Source: Sinotaia quadrata (Eukaryota > Mollusca > Gastropoda > Architaenioglossa > Viviparidae). From it: a stretch of 64,000 bases of DNA. The stretch lies in contig CM054179.1 in the NCBI GenBank assembly GCA_028829895.1, positions 49,621,391 through 49,685,390 of the forward strand, in the 5' to 3' direction. This document shows, piece by piece, positions 12,384 to 23,460 of the stretch (positions are counted from its first letter, which is position 1; each line of letters opens with the position of its first letter). Both the position numbers and the translations under genes were made by a program. The notes below the pieces were generated by a model, which was not told the origin of the DNA, made no database searches, and was given only the letters and a program-made list of their open reading frames with translations.

Positions 12384-12829
12384 ACCCTTAAAGAATACAC
12401 ATCTCTTTCTCTCTCAGGGCTTGCGCTCGTCTGCAAAATCAGAGGGTTTGGAGAGGACACGCACAATCAAACACCGTTACCAAGGCAACGCTGATTGAGA
12501 TATAGCAAACATTTTAGATGCAGCAGGATTAATTTTGTTTCTACTCCAAATCGTCACCTGAGCACAGATTAGCTATTAGTTCGAAACTAATATTCTTGAC
12601 TCAAGTTTCTTTTCCGTTTGGGACATATATACATGTTCTTGTTCACATTTGACTAAACATTGCTTAGCACGCTGCAATGAACAATGAACAAATGAACAAA
12701 TGAACAAACACGTTCTATTTGCTGTCGCTCATCATCGGGTCTTTTGGCTACATGGACCTGTAAATGACTACTTTCTCTCTGCACAAGTCAACTAATTTAT
12801 TATTTAGACATTTGAAGGGCAAATCTAAA

Positions 12830-13970
12830 ATAGGAGATTGAGAGGCAGAGAGAAAGAGAGGGAGAGGTGAAGGCGATGAAAAATGAGAGAGTGAGAGAGA
12901 GAGAGAGAGAGGAGAGAGGGCTGATCGATGTTGAAAATACATATACTACGATACAGTGAGAGGCGTAGACAAAGAGAGCTGACACACAAAAAGACAGGCT
13001 ACAACAATAAAAATAAGAGACAGCAAAAGCAAAAGAAAAGAAACGACAAACACAGAGAAAGGCAAAGAAAGTGATAAACTGGAAATAGAGAATCAGATAT
13101 AAAGAGATAAATAAACTGACAAACATAGACAAAGAGAGACAGATGATGAGAAAAAGCAAAACGGATGGAGTCAGAAACAAAACTAAAAGGAAAAAGACAA
13201 AGAGATGGTGGACGTAAACAAAGAGAGAGACAGATCAAGAGAAGGAGAAAGACAAAGAGATGGTGGACGTAAACAAAGAGAGAGACAGATCAAGAGAAGG
13301 AGAAAGACAAAGAGATGGTGGACGTAAACAAAGAGACAGACAGATCAAGAGAAGGAGAAAGACAAAGAGATGGTAAACAGATCAAGAGAAAGAGAAAGAC
13401 AAAGAGATGGTGGACGTAAACAGATCAAGAGAAGGAGAAAGACAAAGAGATGGTGGATGTAAACAGATCAAGAGAAGGAGAAAGACAAAGAGATGGTGGA
13501 CGTAAACAGATCAAGAGAAGGAGAAAGACAAAGAGATGGTGGACGTAAACAGATCAAGAGAAGGAGAAAGACAAAGAGATTGTGGACGTAAACAAAGAGA
13601 CAGACTGATCAAGAGAAGCGAGAAAATGAGAATAGAAAGTCGATAGTCATAGAAAGATGGCATATGGACAAAGAGACATACAAGGTCATATAGAGAGAAA
13701 GAAACAAGGACATAGTGCTTGAGACAAGAGACAGAGATGACAAAACAGACAAAGAGGTAGAGGCAAAGACAGACGACATAATTCATGTTAAGACAAAGAG
13801 AAAGAAAGATGCAAGAGATAGAAAAAGATACGACAAACAGACAGACATACAGAATCAAATCAAAACGAGCGAGAAAAAGAAACGGCGGAGGGGAGGGTGC
13901 AGACGAGAGATAGAGAGTGGAAGAAGGAAATACAGGCAAACAAATTGTCAAATAATATTGAGAGAAATAT
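12830..13970. repeat. 1.1-kb purine-rich strand-asymmetric tract with 43-55-bp array
   Basis: The plus strand is almost entirely A and G with interspersed C from gaca motifs. Inside it (about 13190-13615) a unit gacaaagagatggtggacgt repeats at 43-55-bp spacing, the long form having an extra aaagagagagac segment. It is potentially triplex-forming. The open frames on both strands are compositional artefacts. Confidence 0.9.
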
Positions 13971-13974
13971 GGTA

Positions 13975-15827
13975 ATGAAGAAATAACTTAGCATGATATA
14001 CATTTAAATATATTTATTCATCTGTGCGTTTTATTTATATTTCAATATGTTTGCGAGGGTGGTGGGGGTCTTCGGTTTAGAAGACTCATAGTTACAAAGA
14101 CTACAAACTACGCTTAGTTACTCAAGCGAATTTCCCGACAACCGCACACGCCCTTACTGGATTGTTTATGTTTAGATTTAAGGAATTTTCTATTTTGTAG
14201 TCCACACAGCATTGTGCTCTTCTACGCAATATGTTCAGGTGATTGCGAGCAAGTGAAATGAGCGTAAGCATAACTAGATTAATTGAAGTCAACCATCAGG
14301 ACTTGGGTCACAAGTTACAGAAGATTATGCGGTCGCGAAATGCACAGTTCTTGTCTTTTTTTTTTTTTTAAATAAATAAAATCCAAAATTGCCACACTCT
14401 TAATCAACAGATTAATTTGCGCACAGTGGTATGCCAACCACAAACATTTTGAAGAGCATCGATGTGTATTTATGTGACCATCTCCCACCCCCACCAATAT
14501 CGCAATGCCAAACTCATCAGAAAACTCCAGAATGGGTCCAATCTTGAATTAGTCCTTTTCCCTTTCCCTTCCTTTTTAATTGTGAACACAAACATACTGG
14601 TGATAGTACGACTTTACGACTGGCTCTGGCACATGAATGGTGTGGCCGATCTCACTCCCTGGCTGGCGGTGACAATTTGTGGTCATTGGTTCCGCATTGA
14701 GTTATCCTTCCCTTGGGGATGGATGACCGTCTGACTGCTTCCTTCCTTCGTTACAAAAGTGAAAATTCGCAAGTGACACGCATTTTACTTTAAGATACTA
14801 AGGATATAGACTATTTCAACAGTTGTTACAGGCTCAGTTCTGTATCCAATGCAAATTATCTACTTATATTATTCTAAAATACTGATGATATCGATTAATT
14901 CAACAGGTGCTACTGGCTAACTTCACTATAATGTATCCAATGCAAGTGTTCAATTTCAGAACTACAGTAGAAAATTCGCCATGAATCTAAAGACGTGTTT
15001 CTAAAACACTGATTAAATAATGGTTTTGATTAGACAAATAAACAAAAAAAAAACCCCATATTACAGTAAAGCAATCTAAAAAATGAATGTTATGTACACT
15101 GTTGACAGCTACATACAACTTTAATTTAATTTTTAAAAAAACTTTCAATATCTACTAGAAAACAGAACCCCATATTAAAGTCATCTAATTGAATAGTATG
15201 TGTCACTGCTGACATCTGCATACAACAATATTTACTAGAAAACAATCTCAAATGTGATCGTTCTAATGATGAAACGAGTTTCAAAAAGAAAAACAAACAA
15301 CAAAAATAGAAACAGTTTTTTATTTTGTGGGGGACAACACGCTATTGTTCGTGCTGGTATCGATAGGTAACTTCCTCCATCTCCAGAGCTTGCGTAGACC
15401 TTTCGTTTAAGAGTTCTCGGCCCTGGTTAACACTGGAGGGACCGCTCAATATTGAAGACAACCCTTCTCTCCCTGCCAAGCGTATCAGATACGGCGTTAT
15501 TATATCTTTTCTTCTACCTGCCTCAAACACAGGTTTTCCTTATACGTATAATAGCAGATTTATATTAGTTGAAATGTTTTAAAATGAAATCAAAACAGAA
15601 GAGTTAGTTTACTATTAGATATTGTACATATACCTGTTTAATAAAGAAAATATCAAACAGCTATATGAATACAGATCAAAATTATACTAAAATATAATTG
15701 TCAATATACAGTTTGTCCTGCTTTGTATAAAACACACTTACATGTATTGTCTCCCTTTAAAATATATCTTTAAAATATGTCTTCCTCATATTAACTTTTC
15801 TTTTCTCTCATTCTTCTGTGTATATCT

Positions 15828-15830
<3 letters not shown>
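13975..15830. other. Unique AT-rich sequence with two diverged direct repeats
   Basis: Segments at about 14815-14956 share tgtatccaatgcaa in a two-copy layout. Segments at 15044-15118 and 15160-15228 share accccatatta and tacatacaac-like ends. A T run lies at about 14348-14360. No gene is seen. Confidence 0.5.
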
Positions 15831-15890
<60 letters not shown>

Positions 15891-15900
15891 CGCGCGCGCG
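15831..15900. repeat. (TG)26(CG)9 tract
   Basis: About 52 bp of TG run straight into 18 bp of alternating CG. This is a strong Z-DNA-forming layout. Nine consecutive CpGs are notable in AT-rich DNA. Confidence 0.97.
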
Positions 15901-15971
15901 TACTTCTAGCTTATTTTTCTGAGTCCACTTTCTTCGGCTTATCACTGTTAACATTTGATACTCTTTCTCTT

Positions 15972-16110
15972 ACCGCCATAACCACACGCCTCAGACCTCA
16001 TGACCAATTTTAGTCTGAATACAACAGACACAGACTTTCTCAAACCGCTATAACCACACGCCTCAGACCTTGTGACATCTGAATACAACAGTCACAGATT
16101 TTTCCAACCA
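15972..16110. repeat. 71-bp direct repeat, two copies
   Basis: The motif aaccacacgcctcagacct is shared between copies beginning at 15972 and 16043, followed by tctgaatacaacag in both. Confidence 0.85.
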
Positions 16111-16171
16111 ACAACTCGCAGGTGAAGACTACTGTATGAAGCAACCACTTTGAGTTGTGTTTCGTCTGTAC

Positions 16172-16188
16172 ATCACACACACACACAC

Positions 16189-16226
<38 letters not shown>

Positions 16227-16247
16227 TCACTCTCTCTCTCACACACA

Positions 16248-16303
<56 letters not shown>

Positions 16304-16304
16304 T
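16172..16304. repeat. Alternating (CA)n/(CT)n blocks
   Basis: Three CA-to-CT cycles followed by a terminal CA block. Overlapping open frames of His-Thr and Ser-Leu are artefacts. Confidence 0.97.
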
Positions 16305-16402
16305 ACACCACCCTCGTGCTCTCCGAAAGCAGTGACCTCCGGGTGAACTCGTAACTGACCTCCCCAACTGGAGACGGCTTACAGTGCCTTTCACTGACCT
16401 GC

Positions 16403-16590
16403 TGTTGACACGCACTGCAAGGGACTGATAACACCAGTCTGTGTGACGTGTACGCATATCACAAAGAAACCTAGACTCTCTCACTGCCTATGACGTCACG
16501 TTTTTTTGTTGCCACGCATTGCAAGGGACACCAGTCTGTGTGACAAAGAAACCGAGACTATCTCGCTAGATATATGACGTCATGTTTCTT
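16403..16590. repeat. Direct repeat of about 100 bp carrying TGACGTCA in both copies
   Basis: Two copies (from 16403 and 16507) share gcaaggga, accagtctgtgtga, acaaagaaacc and a final tgacgtca (16491 and 16575). The second copy carries internal deletions. Confidence 0.85.
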
Positions 16591-17185
16591 ACTTTCTTGA
16601 AATACACTCACAATGCAATAGTGAACGGAATTGTTATTAATTGTAGCAAGCAAAGATACTGATGGTGTGATAAAAGATGACGATGAAAATGAAATAAGTA
16701 TACTGAGGGATATGTAATTATACTGTGAACTATAAGCTATTATTACTAAACATAAAATGAATTAAAACTCATTTTGTCACTATGAGTAACCAAAGTACTG
16801 TTTTTATATGTGTCTTTATGTTTGAGTTATTTTAATTTACAGTCGCATATAAAATCAATCATTAACTCTTATTTCTGAAATATATTATGCTTGACTTCTT
16901 AATTATTGCAAACTGCCAATAGTTCCTTCCCTGTTGCTATACATTAACCATTAAAAACTTAATGCTACAGTTTGTATGAATACCTTAGTTGTTTCTTATG
17001 TGTATATATATATAAACATTTTTCTCTTGCTGATAAAGAATTAACAACTGAAATATTAACAACTAAAGCAATCGTTCATACGAATCTCGCTCTTAACATT
17101 ACGTTGTAAGGAACGAAAAGAGATATAAAATATTTATTCCCCACCCCATTTAATACTGTACTTATCCTGAAGTCACTTTGCCCTA

Positions 17186-17242
<57 letters not shown>

Positions 17243-18195
17243 CACGCATACACAAATGCAGGTTAAAGGTTGTTTACTCCTTTCACTCAAGATCGGCCGG
17301 GGCTTAAAGAGATTCATTAAAAGCTTTGCCCAGGATTTTGCTGAATGTCTGTACCAGATTTATGGAAGTTTGCTTCTCCCGTGATTGGCTGTGACCTAGA
17401 TACTGTACCACAGTTACTAAAGGTCACTTAATTCCCTCCAACGGAAAACTAGCACCGCCTCTGCTTCAAACGCTAACAATGATTCTAACCGCCTCAATTA
17501 TCTCGGGCCAATATCAACACTGTTTTGCTGAAATATTGGAAATCTCATTGTCTTGTATTATGGCAAAAATCAAATAACATATTTTGTGGCTAACCGAGAT
17601 TTTGCCAGAAGTAAATTCTGCTTCCTCGGCTATGCTATTGCTTTCGTTGATATGACGTCATCTGTCTGTTGCAAAGAACACAAGTTATGTATGAGTTATG
17701 CAAATCACTAACACATCACCATTAGCTCTGAAAATCTATGAGAAGACTGCAGTAAATAGAAACAACTACTTGTTTTGATTTGTAACTTTTTGCCCCTACT
17801 TTAATTAAAAAATACTTTCAGTTGTCGAAACAAATGTCTGCATTTGAAGAAATTGCGCAATCTCAATGCCATGACCAAAAAAATTTAGTACGTATGACGC
17901 CCCAAAGAAATGTTTACACGCCTAGTCACAGATCAAATCATCCAGATCTATGAGATACTGAGTACTCCCCAAACAAAATTCATCATGCAAAGGCTGTTGA
18001 AGTTTGTTCGTTTATTTAAAAATATCATTGAAAGTAAATAAAACGAAAGTGTCTCAGGATATTTTACAAACTCATTATCCGTCGAAATTTTTGGTTTCGT
18101 TTTAATCATAAAGTTGTCTATTCTACTGACGCGCACTGTTCGCGCAAACAATTCGTGTTTTCTGCATACTACCACGTCAAGACTAATCTTTGTCT
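16591..18195. other. Unique sequence with one (CA)n tract
   Basis: A CA tract lies at 17187-17254 with CG interruptions. The unique stretch 17260-17700 has mixed composition and TGACGTCA at 17653. It has no coding signature and could be regulatory DNA, but nothing here proves it. Confidence 0.5.
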
Positions 18196-18199
18196 AGTC

Positions 18200-18281
18200 A
18201 GACTAGAATTGGTGTAACCTAACTAAACACATGCATACTCAGACTAGAATTGGTGTAACTTAATTAAACACATGCATACTC
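18200..18281. repeat. 41-bp direct repeat, two copies
   Basis: agactagaattggtgtaac begins at 18200 and 18241. The copies differ at two positions. Confidence 0.93.
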
Positions 18282-18344
18282 ACGCACATCCACAGACACA
18301 CATTTATGCATACAGTTATGCGAAGTATGATTGACAGTGATAAT

Positions 18345-18560
18345 AAAATAATAAAGGGAGAGAGTATATTGGAAAGAGTGAGAGGGGCCTTCGCAGACGT
18401 AGACCGAGTGGATAGAGAGTAAGAGAGAAAATGAGGGCCGACCGAGAGATGGAAAGAGTAGGATGGGCAGATAGATCGAACGGCTGACATGGAGAAAGCA
18501 GAGAGGAAGAAAGAGAGGGAGGCAGAAAGTGAGGGAGGCAAAAAGAGAGGGAGGAGCAGA
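18345..18560. repeat. Purine-rich (GA) tract
   Basis: The plus strand is dominated by gagag and ggagg motifs. It is a shorter analogue of the 12.8-14.0 kb tract. Confidence 0.8.
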
Positions 18561-19239
18561 CAGCGAAGGACTGGGCAATAGCACTTGCGATTCTGTACAA
18601 AGAAAGCTAGAAGCTTCCGCAGACAGATGATGACAATTTCATTGAACTCAATGCTACGTGAACATCATGTGCGTCATGGCTCGACAGCCAGTCACGGTGG
18701 AATCGCTAGTCTAAAAACTCATCATTGATCTCTGGCATCACGAGTATATATCTATAATGGTAAACTTGCACTCATTAATCGCACGTGTCAGACCTGTGCA
18801 TCTTTGGCGTCCAGTGAGTCTGGCTCTCATCTCGTGCTGCTCGCGTGACATCCTGGCAAGCCGAGACAAGCAGCAATAAAGGAGAGACTTCCAAACGAAA
18901 ATGATAAAATTATGCCGTTATCAATTCCTTTGACTGAGAGATTGCCGCTGAAGGAGAAGTTCCTCGGCAGATAAGTTATCTTTCCTTACAACTCTGAAGC
19001 AGCGAGATGAACAAACCAGCCATGCAGAACCAGAAGATTTTAAGAGCTTTATTGTGAATCCGGCCAGCCTATATGGGACATAAAAAATGTGCAGAATATA
19101 TTTAGATCTGATGATCTTGCTACATTTACGGTACCTAGTTCCCGACTAGATGACGTCACAAAATAGTAATATGTTGCATAAAGCTGAGACTAAGATTACT
19201 GGGGATGGATGGGTGTCACCCTTGATAATGTACAAAACA
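18561..19239. other. Unique mixed-composition sequence, no gene seen
   Basis: TGACGTCA occurs at 19151. No open frame of note and no repeat. Confidence 0.5.
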
Positions 19240-19318
19240 TACAACTCGGTAGCAACTAGATAAAGTCGCTAACTTCTATCCAAAAGGTTTTGGGTTTAAA
19301 TCCTCGTTTGGTTAATGC
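19240..19318 (+). mobile_element. tRNA-like SINE head
   Basis: An A box-like ggtagcaactag (19249-19260) and a B box-like gggtttaaatcctcg (19292-19305) have spacing typical of tRNA-derived SINEs. A CT run and AT-rich sequence follow. It lies immediately upstream of the LINE remnant. Several box positions are mutated, so activity is unlikely. Confidence 0.5.
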
Positions 19319-19379
19319 TCTCTCTCTCTCTCTTCACCTCAGTGGCTCATGTAATAAGAACAATAATGAATGTTAATTT

Positions 19380-19942
19380 TTGAAGGAACTAAGATTATTT
19401 GCAGTCATTACGGTGGCAAAAATGATACGTAGAAACATATGTGAGAACTATGGCATAAAATTCCCAGAAAGAGCGTTGATGCACCCACCACAATCAGTCA
19501 TCAAAACAGAAGTCAAAATACTGTGGGACTTCGAGATAAGAACAGATCGACTGATTCATGCGCGAAGACCAAGCATTGTAGTTCTCAATACGTCCAACAG
19601 AACAGCAACAATCAAGTGATAGAAACATACAAACAAAAGAAAAAGAAAAAAATTTAAAAATACCAGAATCTCAGATTAGAAGTCCAGAGTCTGGAATGTA
19701 AAAAGCAGAAGTGATACCTGTAGTGTTAGGAGCATTGGGAAACAACATCTGTGTTGGAAAGCTATCTGAATAAATTACCTGGAATCCACAGACTCGCCCC
19801 TCCCCATCTACTTAACGCAGCACTCCTCGGAAGTACCCACATTCTCCGAGAAAACCTCTTGGATTTCCCCAGAATCTTGTTTAAGATTCTGAAACCTTGG
19901 TTCACAACCGACAGTCAACAGAAGTCGTGGGGAAAAAAATGA
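19380..19942 (+). pseudogene. 3' remnant of a non-LTR retrotransposon (LINE), C-terminal region after the reverse transcriptase
   Basis: Three consecutive reading frames join into one recognisable C-terminal LINE region. Frame 1 (19380-19616) holds ICENYGIK, then VKILWDFEIRTDRLIHARRP followed by SIVVL. Frame 2 (from 19618) holds DRNIQTKEKEKN, a TAA stop at 19699-19701, then KAEVIPVVLGALGNN. Frame 3 (19751-19942) holds LESYLNKLPGIH and ALLGSTHILRENLL. From memory, many animal LINEs have this order: a WDFxIxTD...RRPD segment, a Lys/Glu-rich helix, a VIPVV(I/L)GALG segment and a LGTAHILR segment. The RRPD part recalls the restriction-like endonuclease of R2/R4/NeSL-type elements, but here Asp is Ser. 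The reverse transcriptase core is absent. Two frame changes and at least one internal stop make it dead. It was probably inserted 5'-truncated. Confidence 0.75.
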
Positions 19943-19949
19943 CAGTTCC

Positions 19950-20168
19950 AGAGAGCGCCCCTGTAAAAATTGCACAAACTGGGGCACCTCGCGTCAAAGG
20001 CAGACAGCGCCCTAGTTAAAAAAAAAAAATAGCACAAAATGGGGCAGCGTCGCGTCATGTGAACGTATGTTATCAAGCAACACCCGGGTAAAAATAACAC
20101 AAACTGGGGCACGTCGCGTCATGCTATCAAGGCAGACAGCGCCCCGGTAAAAATAACACAAACTGGAC
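19950..20168. repeat. Degenerate tandem repeat, about 4 copies of 50-65 bp
   Basis: The motifs cagacagcgccc, gtaaaaataacacaaactgg and ggcacgtcgcgtca recur in order with indels. The array directly follows the LINE remnant and may derive from its 3' tail. Confidence 0.85.
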
Positions 20169-20267
20169 TACTACTCCCATCTGGACAAGATCTGGTAGTG
20201 CTGGTGGTGGAACGGGGGAGAAAGGAGGGCTGCACATTAAACAGGCGCTAGTGGAAGAACGGAAGCA

Positions 20268-20850
20268 TGATCTGATGAATACTATTAACCATAAGAATAC
20301 TCACAAGACAACCTGGTTTTAATTAAACTGGTGCCATGCTATTAATGTACGGATATTAACAACACAATCTGATGCAATTATGATGGTTTAATGCCATTAA
20401 ATTTACGAACGCTAACAAGACAACTTGATTATAATTATGCTGATTTAATGGATACTTACAAGAAAAAATAGTGTAGAGATACTTACAAGATTGTAGATTA
20501 TAAATATGCTGATTTAATGCCATCATTTTAAAGAATACTTTCAAGACAATTTCATTGTAATTATGCTGGCTTCATGCCATCATTTTTAAGAATCTTTCAA
20601 GAAAATTTCATTTTAATTATGCTGGTTTCATGCCATCATTTTTAAGAATACTTTCAAGACAATTTGTTTGTAATTATGCTGGTTTCATGCCATTAAATGT
20701 ATGAATACTTACAAGACATCTTGATTGTAACTGTGCTGGTTTCATTCCAAAACAAACTGGTTTAAAGATTCTGGTTTAATGTAACAGATTTTGTTGATAA
20801 TGCTTATTTAATACTTATAAAGCAAGTAATTTTAATGAAATTGGTTTAAT
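20268..20850. repeat. Degenerate 58-bp tandem repeat, about 8 copies
   Basis: Units contain atgccatcatttttaagaat, tttcaagacaatttcattg and taattatgctggtttc. The centre copies (20520-20700) are most alike and the edges more diverged, as expected for an ageing array. Confidence 0.88.
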
Positions 20851-20869
20851 ATAATAATTATGAAAGAAG

Positions 20870-20892
20870 ACATATATATATATATATATAAT
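20870..20892. repeat. (AT)n microsatellite
   Basis: Short uninterrupted AT alternation. Confidence 0.9.
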
Positions 20893-21007
20893 AGGCAAAA
20901 TAAAAGCAAGCACTATTTTTTAAACTTTGTGTAAAAAGCAAAAAAGTCGGTATTTTTCCTGCATTGTAAATTGAAAACTGTATCAGAACTCTAGAGACAC
21001 ATATACC

Positions 21008-21110
21008 AAAAACGTTCAGCATTTTCAAAAACGTTCAGCACTTTCAAAAACGTTCAGCATTTTCAAGAACGTTCAGCACTTTCAAAAACGTTCAGCATTT
21101 TCAAGAACGT
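21008..21110. repeat. 20-bp minisatellite with alternating 40-bp pattern
   Basis: The unit is aacgttcagcattttcaaaa. The fifth-codon-like triplet alternates att/act from copy to copy, giving a 40-bp higher-order unit. About five copies. Confidence 0.93.
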
Positions 21111-21548
21111 ATGCATCTATTTATTCGTATTTCTTTTTGTACTCTTTCATTAATGAGTAAAACAGGGGCCGGAATACAATATGAAACGGCACATGCCCTC
21201 GTCAAACACAATCAACCCTTCTGGAAAGCGAAAGTGCGAAATTAAAAAAAAAAAAAATACACAGCGAGGAAAACGAACAACAATAATAAATCGAATTAAA
21301 AAAAGAGGAGAGGGTCGTTGTTGTGGTTTTTAATTTAATTTTTATTTTTGGCAGATATGATGATTTCTTCTGTTGTTAGTTGCTACTTTTGCAGAATATG
21401 CTTCAGTAAATGAATGTTGTAATCTTAGTATGGATCTCATGGATTCCTAGATTCCGGCATCTCCAGAGCCGAGATGTACAAGGGGCAACAACTCCTTGGG
21501 CTCATTTTCTCACGTGAAAGAATGCTCTTCTAATTTGAATAGGGTGCG
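21111..21548. other. Unique AT-rich sequence
   Basis: Contains A runs near 21244-21257 but no repeat or gene. Confidence 0.5.
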
Positions 21549-21815
21549 TGTGTATTTATAGATTTATTTCATACGTGGTGTATTTATAGATTTATTTCAT
21601 ACGTGTGTATTTATAGATTTATTTCATATGTGTGTATTTATAGATTTATTTCATATGTGTGTATTTATAGATTTATTTCATACGTGTGTATTTATAGATT
21701 TATTTCATATGTGTGTATTTATAGATTTATTTCATACGTGTGTATTTATAGATTTATTTCATATGTGTGTATTTATAGATTTATTTCATACGTGTGTATT
21801 TATAGATTTATTTCA
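21549..21815. repeat. 27-bp minisatellite, about 10 copies, with alternating variants
   Basis: The unit is gtgtatttatagatttattt plus catacgt or catatgt. The two variants alternate over much of the array, implying 54-bp amplification steps. It reads as a nine-residue repeated frame, which is an artefact. Confidence 0.95.
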
Positions 21816-21856
21816 GTTTAACTTTGCATTAAAATTCAAATTAATATATATTAATT

Positions 21857-22048
21857 GTACACACGCGCATGCACATACACATACACACAAACACGCACAT
21901 ATACTCGCAAATACACATATGCATACACACTCACACAAACATACACGCACATATACACATACATACACACATACACATACATGCACACACTCATACACAT
22001 ACAAACGCACACAAACAAACACAAACACACACACACAAACACATGATA
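21857..22048. repeat. CA-rich low-complexity tract
   Basis: Degenerate acacac with ata, gca and aaa interruptions. It ends about 30 bp before the hAT-type element. Confidence 0.9.
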
Positions 22049-22078
22049 AAGAATAGGAAAAGGTGAGATTTCTACGTC

Positions 22079-22086
22079 CACTAGCT
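22079..22086. repeat. Target-site duplication, left copy (cactagct)
   Basis: The eight bases cactagct abut the left terminal inverted repeat and are repeated exactly at 23461-23468. Eight-bp duplications are characteristic of hAT transposons. Confidence 0.9.
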
Positions 22087-23460
22087 CAGGCCTGAAAATG
22101 AAAAAAAAGTCCCACTAGCCTTTGGCTAGTAACTTTAAAATTTTACTAGCCAAACTAAAAATTTTACTAGCCAAACTAAAATTTTTACTAGCCAATTTAA
22201 TTTTTTTCTAGACAATCAAAATAGCCTAACATAACAAGTGTGTGTGTGGGGGGGGTTCTCATCGCGGGATTGATATGTATTAAATGGAATTTTTTATACA
22301 TAGGGCGTATCATATCTTTAGAAAACGACACAGAGAAAGTTTTGCCAATATTCTTTTGATTCAGATTCATTAGAAAGTATTTATCTTTGCTTTTTCATTG
22401 TATTATTTATGCATGTATTCTTTTGCAGAGTATTATGTATACTTAATTTGTTAACATATAGCATTGTATTTTTAGTTGGAGCTAGATACATGAATGTTAA
22501 CTGTTGATGATTTATTTAGTATTGTGTTACTGAATATTCATTGTGAGAAGTCGACGTGTTATACCGCCAGCTAGGAGAGTTATAGGTAGTAACAGACTTC
22601 GAAATATTATATTTAGGGTGCTAAGTATAATGTTGTAATGTTGTATGGTTGGAGCCGTGACATTACGAAAGCCTTGGAGACACAGACTGTAGCCAAGCAA
22701 GTGAAACGTGTGACTTATTTAGGACGGAGCTCTGAATAAATTAAATAATTTTTGTAAGATTATGTTACATGTCCAGTATTTATTTAAAGACCCTGCTTAG
22801 GAATTTTACAGAACTTTAATTTAATTAGATAAATTAATTTCTCTCCTTTCCCTAAACAGACTGGTTGCTTTAGCTAGTTTTTCAAACGTTTTTAAATATG
22901 CTTCTATTTGATCTTTGTGTTCATCAAAAGGAACCATATTTAATCTGGGAATGAAATGTTCAATCCTACTCTGGTTGTGTTCGTCACTCGAATGTGAACT
23001 ACCACTGCTTCTCCTGTTATGACTACGATCATGCATTTCTAATCATTTCATCTCCATCGCGTGGTCGCGTTCTTTCTGTTTCTCATCCGCTTCTAACCGT
23101 TTCGCTTCGTTTTCGGCGGCTATCCGTTTCGCTTCGTTTTCGGCTTCAATCCGTTTCAATTCGCGATTCGCTGCGCGCTCTTCCCTCCCTCTCTCCGCTA
23201 GCTCAGTCTTGATGTAGTTTGTCAACTCATCACCTTGCCGATCGCTTCATTGTTGATCTTTGTACAGGAAATGAAGAGTGAAAATTTGGGGACTTCCGGG
23301 TTAAGTAAAAATACGGATATGAAAATTTACAAACCCATAGTTGTTCACAAAAAAGTTCATTTTAGTGCACTCGCAGTTGGCGACTAAAGTTTTTTTTTTA
23401 GTCGCCAATTTTTTTTTTCACTAGCCATGGCGACTAAATTAGTCGCCATTTTCAGGCCTG
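22087..23460. mobile_element. Non-autonomous hAT-type DNA transposon, 1374 bp
   Basis: Both ends carry the 14-bp terminal inverted repeat CAGGCCTGAAAATG (22087-22100; reverse complement at 23447-23460), and identical 8-bp duplications flank it. Left subterminal DNA (22112-22205) repeats ttttactagccaaactaaaa about three times. The right end has two hairpins built on ggcgactaa: stem 23377-23388/23397-23408 and an 11-bp-arm palindrome at 23427-23449. Such subterminal repeats are typical transposase-binding regions in this superfamily. No transposase is encoded. Inside, on the minus strand, lies a broken gag-like fragment. The first bases CAGG fit hAT ends loosely. I infer a deletion derivative or foldback-like relative that took up a retrotransposon piece. 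Confidence 0.88.
22821..23242 (-). pseudogene. Retrotransposon gag-like fragment inside the hAT-type element
   Basis: On the minus strand, the frame from about 23242 down to 22821 is open except for one in-frame TGA (23043-23045). A stop also precedes it. Order: short N-terminal part (YIKTELAERG), an Arg/Glu/Ala-rich probable coiled coil with repeated AENEAKR, a Ser/His-rich linker, then FIPRLNMVPFDEHKDQIEAY and LKTFEKLAKA. From memory, Ty3/gypsy-type gag proteins of invertebrates start this way: a charged helix, then a 'P-x-F-D-x-x-x-D-x-I-x-x-Y-L-x-x-F-E' segment. The protein stops soon after that segment, so the rest of gag and all of pol are missing. It is orphaned and non-functional. Confidence 0.65.

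Noticed and set aside
22496..22812. Solo LTR-like segment (tgttaac...tttaca) next to the gag fragment
   Set aside because: TG...CA ends are too weak by themselves. No second LTR is visible and the segment could equally be transposon interior.
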